Shown here one piece after another: positions 29,648-33,211 of a stretch of 33,211 bases of DNA. The DNA is taken from NCBI GenBank assembly GCA_946528555.1, contig CAMMYS010000006.1, positions 1 through 33,211 of the forward strand, written 5' to 3'. The notes beneath the pieces were generated by a model, which saw only the letters and a list, made by a program, of their open reading frames with translations, did no database searches and was not told the DNA's origin. The stretch is from an uncultured Mycoplasmatota bacterium. Lineage in GTDB: Bacteria > Bacillota_I > Bacilli_A > RF39 > UBA660. Every line of letters begins with the position of its first letter. Within the stretch, counting starts at the first letter, position 1. The position numbers and the translations under genes were made by a program.

Positions 29648-31325
29648 ATATAACTTGTATAGTAAAATCATCACCAAATATCATATCTTGTTGTAATAAA
29701 TAAACTGCATTTATTGTTGATACTACCATATCAACTTTACCACTACTTTTCTTTTTATGAACATATAGATTTAAATTAGTATCATAGCTGCATCTAGCAT
29801 TTTGAAAATTAATTTCATATAATTTATTTTCAGTATATTGAAATTCACCTTTTAATATTTTTTCTTTTAATAATTTAGTCGGTGAATGTAATACACTTGA
29901 ATGTTGTTTAACTTCTACACAATTCATACCATACTTTTCTAACTTTGTAGCAGTACTTAAACAATTATATCTATCATATCCTATTGCTTGAATAGTAACA
30001 CCATATTTATTTTCTAGGTTCATAATAAAATCTTCAACTACTGAATAATCAATTACCATATCCCCACATTCAATTACATTTTCAGTTTTTAATAATTCTC
30101 TATAATTAACTTTTTCATATGATGATTTTTCATCTATCCTACCACTTGGAATAAATGCAAAACTTTTAGATAATATATTATTATCATCATCTACACTAAC
30201 CATTGTTACACTTGTGTTATCATTGCTCATACTTAAATCTAAACCAACATAAACTAATCTTCCTTGCCAATCAATGTTAGTAACTTTGCACTTTTGAACA
30301 TCTTTTACATCTATATAACTTTCAGTTCCAGTACCTTGGTATGCTATATTACAATGTTTAGTAACAAAATTTTCCCTAGCACTTTCTACTGCTATTGCAT
30401 ATGCTCTTTTCTTTAATAAATCTTCCCATATTTCATTTATTTCTAATGCTACTGGGTTAGCTTGTTTTAAAATCATATCATCAGTTCCCCAATTTTCAGT
30501 TTCATTTGGTTCATATAACAAACTAAATCTAGTTTCATCATTTTCTAACCCATCTAATACATTTTTACTATATTTAACTTCATCTTCAAATGGGTTATCT
30601 ATTGTTGGATATTTAGTGGATATAATAAAGCCTAATTTATTAGTTATATTTAATTGACCACTTTTCATTGCTTCTATTGGGTATGATGTATTTAATGCAC
30701 CTACTTCATCAGCACACCAAACATTGGGTAATTTACCATCTAATGTAGATGTACTAAATGCTAAAGGTATATATGTAGTATCTTTAGGTAAAAATTTTAT
30801 ATAATCTCTAGTGATCTTAAATCTTTTTTTACCCCTAAATTCATATACTGCCAAACTACTTCTAATAGTTTCACTTATTGCTTTCTGAATTTCTTTAGAT
30901 AGTTGGGCTACTGGTGCTACTGAATAAAAAGAACTAAATTTAGGTTCAGTTATAAATAAAATTAAAAATAAAGTTCCTATGGTATATGTTTTAAAGTTCT
31001 TTCTACATATTTCTAGTAGTCCTATTTCATATCTTCTTTTATTTGGGTTATCTTTATAAACTACACATAGTATAGCAGTATAAAATAACCATTGATAACC
31101 AGTAGAACACTCATATAATGTTTTACCAGCTTTAAGACCTTTTGGCATTATTAATATTTTAAGTATTTTATTTAATTGTTCTAGTTTTTTTTCACTTAAT
31201 ACATATTTTTCATTCTTACCATCACATATATCTATAAAATCTTTCATTTGTAATTTTACATATTTGGGTGTGGTATCTTCATTTATACACTTCTTGCAAT
31301 AATCATATGCTTTATTTACTAACAT
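29646..31325 (-). CDS. terL: Terminase large subunit
   Basis: A 559-residue packaging motor. The ATPase P-loop region is IGLLEICRKNFKTYTIGTLF (about 101-120). The usual RKNGK(S/T) is here RKNFKT, so the glycine is replaced by Phe. Walker B with the catalytic Glu is NVWCADEVGAL (about 201-211). The RNase H-like nuclease starts at LVYVGLDLSMSNDNTS (Asp363) and its last acidic residue is near LLQQDM. The N-terminal MPKGLKAGKTLYECSTGYQW is the normal entry motif of this Terminase_1 family. The gene overlaps the small subunit gene by 14 bp and is followed by a terminator. Confidence 0.93.
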   Translation of the reverse strand: MLVNKAYDYCKKCINEDTTPKYVKLQMKDFIDICDGKNEKYVLSEKKLEQLNKILKILIMPKGLKAGKTLYECSTGYQWLFYTAILCVVYKDNPNKRRYEIGLLEICRKNFKTYTIGTLFLILFITEPKFSSFYSVAPVAQLSKEIQKAISETIRSSLAVYEFRGKKRFKITRDYIKFLPKDTTYIPLAFSTSTLDGKLPNVWCADEVGALNTSYPIEAMKSGQLNITNKLGFIISTKYPTIDNPFEDEVKYSKNVLDGLENDETRFSLLYEPNETENWGTDDMILKQANPVALEINEIWEDLLKKRAYAIAVESARENFVTKHCNIAYQGTGTESYIDVKDVQKCKVTNIDWQGRLVYVGLDLSMSNDNTSVTMVSVDDDNNILSKSFAFIPSGRIDEKSSYEKVNYRELLKTENVIECGDMVIDYSVVEDFIMNLENKYGVTIQAIGYDRYNCLSTATKLEKYGMNCVEVKQHSSVLHSPTKLLKEKILKGEFQYTENKLYEINFQNARCSYDTNLNLYVHKKKSSGKVDMVVSTINAVYLLQQDMIFGDDFTIQVI

Positions 31326-31701
31326 CTATATCATCATCCATAAGTTCAGCCAAAACATCTTCATCTTTATTTTTACTACTATCACTATCTAAACTTTTAA
31401 TGATCTTCATTAATGTAGCTACTGATTTATTAGCACTATCAGTAGTTCTATCATATTGTTGTATAGCTGGATGCACATAGTAATTTTCTCTACCTTTTAC
31501 ATACTCTTTAGTAACTATTGCATCACTATCTTTTATAACTTTCTTTAAATCTTCTAATGTTTTTATTTGTGTTATATATCTTTCTAATGTTGTAGTAAAT
31601 AATGGGTTATCATCAACCCCATAATCTTCAGCTAACTTAATTAAATTTTCTACTACTGGCAATTCTTTTCCATCTTTTTTTATCTCATCTTTATTTGCCA
31701 T
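31312..31701 (-). CDS. terS: Terminase small subunit, P27-like
   Basis: A 129-residue protein. VENLIKLAEDYGVDDNPLFT, YITQIKTLEDLKKVIKDSDA and the conserved YVHPAIQQYDRTTDSANKSV followed by ATLMKIIKSL match P27-type small terminases. The C-terminus is strongly acidic (EDVLAELMDDDIDV). It would recognise the packaging site, possibly the phased repeats at 32840-32886. It overlaps the large subunit gene. Confidence 0.85.
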   Translation of the reverse strand: MANKDEIKKDGKELPVVENLIKLAEDYGVDDNPLFTTTLERYITQIKTLEDLKKVIKDSDAIVTKEYVKGRENYYVHPAIQQYDRTTDSANKSVATLMKIIKSLDSDSSKNKDEDVLAELMDDDIDVSK

Positions 31702-31722
31702 ATATTTTCACTTCGCTTTCTT

Positions 31723-31905
31723 TTATTTCATTATTAAATTATTTAATATAACCATTAATACATTTACAACTATACTATTACCAGCTTGTTTATATAATTG
31801 AGAGTTAGAATTAACTTTTGATGCTTTTTCAAAATCTTTATCATCAAACCCCATTAATTTCCAACATTCTTTTGGTGTTAGTTTTCTTATTCTTAATTTA
31901 TTCAT
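31723..31905 (-). CDS. C5 cytosine methyltransferase, C-terminal part (motifs IX-X) as a separate ORF
   Basis: A 60-residue ORF: MNKLRIRKLTPKECWKLMGF carries the motif IX region, and SNSQLYKQAGNSIVVNVLMV is motif X. In normal C5 methyltransferases these close the same chain that begins in the upstream ORF. Here the upstream frame stops (AAT GAA TAA), and this ORF restarts on an ATG inside that stop region (ATGAATAA). Motif X helps complete the AdoMet pocket, so this part must associate with the larger piece for activity, as in known two-subunit enzymes such as M.AquI. Otherwise the gene is inactivated. Confidence 0.82.
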   Translation of the reverse strand: MNKLRIRKLTPKECWKLMGFDDKDFEKASKVNSNSQLYKQAGNSIVVNVLMVILNNLIMK

Positions 31906-32785
31906 TGCTAATCACCACCCCTAAATCTTGTCTAGTTGTTATAGTTTGTATCATTTGTGGTTGTACTGTACCCCTTTTAGTTTTTGAAATGTTTGTATAT
32001 ATTCCATCACCATCTTTAGCTTCTAAATAACCTTTTTTAGTATTATTATTTATATATAATGTTGGTGCCCCTTCAAATCTAGCTAATATTGTTGGATGAA
32101 TGTCTTTTCCATTTATAATATTTTCTTCTAATTTATACTTTTGATAATTTGTTGTTAATCTGCCTTCTATTGCTTTATCAGATAAATAATATTTTTCATC
32201 TACATCATCTTCTAACATATCTTTTAGTTTTAATTTAAGTTCTTGCTTTTGTGGGAATTCAAAGGTTTGATTTAAATCTTTTCTAATTGATATTGTGAAT
32301 ACTCTTTCTCTATTTTGTGGTATGCCATAATCTTTTGCATTTAATACTTGTCCATAATTCATATAACCTAATTCACTCATTTTATTACAATACTTATCAT
32401 AATTATGTTTATGTTTCTTTGAAATAACATTTTTTACATTTTCCCATATTACATATTTAGGTTTTAATTTTTCTACTATTCTTAAAGTTTCATACATTAA
32501 AGAACTTCTAGTTCCAGAACCTTCATCCCCACCAGCTTGTTTTCCAGCAAGTGAAAAATCTTGGCAAGGTGATCCGTGCATAATCAAATCTACTTCTATA
32601 TCTTTATTCCAAGTTGTAATATCTTGTGGTTCAAAATTAGTATTATGTATTGCATTATAACTTGCTACCGCATATTTATCTATTTCTACATAATCTACTA
32701 TTTCATAATCTATACCCAGTTTTTCAAGTGCTTTACTACAAGCACCTATACCCCCAAATAATTCTAATAATTTTAACTTACTCAT
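31898..32785 (-). CDS. C5 cytosine methyltransferase, main part (motifs I-VIII and recognition region)
   Basis: A 295-residue enzyme. Motif I is LLELFGGIGACSKAL, motif IV is MHGSPCQDFSLAGKQ with catalytic Cys74, motif VI is YVIWENVKNV, and motif VIII is PQNRERVFTISI. A target-recognition region follows (about 180-285), ending in the ITTRQDLGVV segment that normally runs straight into motif IX. It methylates cytosine C5 in DNA; the site is unknown. No restriction enzyme is encoded nearby, so it probably protects phage DNA. The ATG at 32785 has AAAGGA upstream. Motifs IX-X are on the next ORF (31723-31905), with an 8-bp overlap. Confidence 0.9.
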   Translation of the reverse strand: MSKLKLLELFGGIGACSKALEKLGIDYEIVDYVEIDKYAVASYNAIHNTNFEPQDITTWNKDIEVDLIMHGSPCQDFSLAGKQAGGDEGSGTRSSLMYETLRIVEKLKPKYVIWENVKNVISKKHKHNYDKYCNKMSELGYMNYGQVLNAKDYGIPQNRERVFTISIRKDLNQTFEFPQKQELKLKLKDMLEDDVDEKYYLSDKAIEGRLTTNYQKYKLEENIINGKDIHPTILARFEGAPTLYINNNTKKGYLEAKDGDGIYTNISKTKRGTVQPQMIQTITTRQDLGVVISNE

Positions 32786-33211
32786 TTTCCATTCCTTTCA
32801 TTTCATTGCCTCGTTTTTATTATTTTTACCCCTCTACACTTTTTAAAGCATTTTTAAGCCTTTTTAAGAACTTTTTAAGTGTTTTAGGTATAAATATACT
32901 ATTTTATCCAAAAAAACTTAATATACATCAATAAATTTAAACTAATCAAAAAAAACAATGGATAGCATTTCATTTAATTTCATTTCAAAATTAATCTCAA
33001 TCAAAAGAAATTTTCCAATGCTTTTAATTCTTTTCCTAATTCAAATGAATATTTACAATTTTGCCTTCATATCTTCTTGTTCAAAGTCAAGTAGTTTCAC
33101 TACTCAAACATGCATTAACGATATAATAAAAATTAATAAAAAGAAATATCGAGCTGGATATATTCTTACGAATAAAAACAATGAAACTTTCATTGAATAT
33201 TCGGATGATTC
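32786..33211. other. Right-end segment: phased T-tracts and an unexplained open frame
   Basis: There is no confident gene. The part next to the methylase is very AT-rich and carries the phased repeats at 32840-32886. From 32958 a plus-strand frame (ATG GAT AGC ATT...) stays open to the window end. Its last part reads KKKYRAGYILTNKNNETFIE and uses CGA, ACG and TCG codons that are rare elsewhere in the window. If the molecule is circular it would end at position 19 (90 codons). No ribosome binding site precedes the ATG, so I do not call it a gene. Foreign origin or chance are both possible. Confidence 0.35.
32840..32886. repeat. Five T-tract repeats at DNA helical period upstream of the packaging genes
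   Basis: TTTTTAA(A/G) units start at 32840, 32851, 32861 and 32872, with a shorter TTTTA at 32882: steps of 11, 10, 11 and 10 bp. Phased T/A tracts of this kind bend DNA. On the minus strand they read as repeated CTTAAAAAG words. The location upstream of the methylase and small terminase genes suits a terminase binding (cosB-like) or bent promoter element. Confidence 0.6.

Noticed and set aside
1..33211. CRISPR array or insertion sequence
   Set aside because: No regularly spaced direct repeats with unique spacers, and no transposase or terminal inverted repeats, were seen. The only recombinase is the serine integrase.
1..33211. Alternative genetic code (TGA as Trp), suggested by the low GC content
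   Set aside because: TGA ends several coupled genes (for example at 1670, 6091 and 7032) and Trp is written TGG, so the standard bacterial code fits.
32958..33211. Truncated plus-strand gene at the right end
   Set aside because: The frame is open, but it lacks a ribosome binding site and has a hydrophobic, unrecognised N-terminal half. It is kept only as a note.

Overview
This window looks like one complete, or nearly complete, temperate siphophage genome of the HK97-like, long non-contractile tail type. The DNA is very AT-rich. Ribosome binding sites are strong (AAGGAG or AGGTGA types). TGA is used as a stop and TGG for Trp, and Arg is written AGA/AGG almost throughout. That suggests a low-GC Gram-positive (Firmicutes-type) host using the standard bacterial code. 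All modules are present: DNA methylation, terminase, head, tail, integration, immunity, recombination/replication, late control and lysis. The integrase lies in the middle of the map rather than at an edge, so the window reads as a free or circular phage genome opened near the terminase end, not as an integrated prophage with flanking chromosome.

Layout. Almost all genes are on the minus strand. From right to left: a C5 cytosine methyltransferase split into two ORFs (32785-31723), small and large terminase (31701-29646), portal, protease and capsid (29526-26402), connectors and tail completion genes (26388-24698), tail tube (24695-24135), a tail chaperone pair with a programmed -1 frameshift (24059-23467), tape measure, distal tail protein and baseplate/tail-tip genes (23451-13687). 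A bidirectional terminator at 13661-13685 separates this from a short plus-strand cassette (13106-13674). Next comes about 1 kb of non-coding DNA (12101-13105) that appears to encode at least two RNAs. Then come the plus-strand repressor-like gene and large serine integrase (10174-12100). Leftward from 9949 on the minus strand are a Cro-like gene, an ERF annealing protein, SSB, a winged-helix replication-type gene, many small genes and a RinA-like late activator (3819). A second late block follows: holin, CHAP endolysin, two glycosyltransferases and an HNH nuclease (3733-135).

Control. Divergent promoters lie between the Cro-like and repressor genes. Two late promoters, upstream of the lysis block (3778-3818) and the portal operon (29566-29606), share an identical 18-bp box exactly 17 bp upstream of a perfect TATAAT. 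The RinA-like gene ends right beside the first copy. The replication segment has an extended -10 promoter and a leader that can form a 25-bp terminator stem interlocked with an 11-bp helix.

Most interesting points: (1) a large, comparatively GC-rich, multi-hairpin non-coding RNA candidate downstream of the integrase; (2) the paired late promoters; (3) the interlocked leader at 6555-6660; (4) an intein-like Hint domain at the C-terminus of the tail endopeptidase-type protein, ending His-Asn followed by Glu; (5) the split methyltransferase; (6) helically phased T-tracts upstream of the packaging genes. I had no database access. Family assignments rest on motif recognition and gene order.
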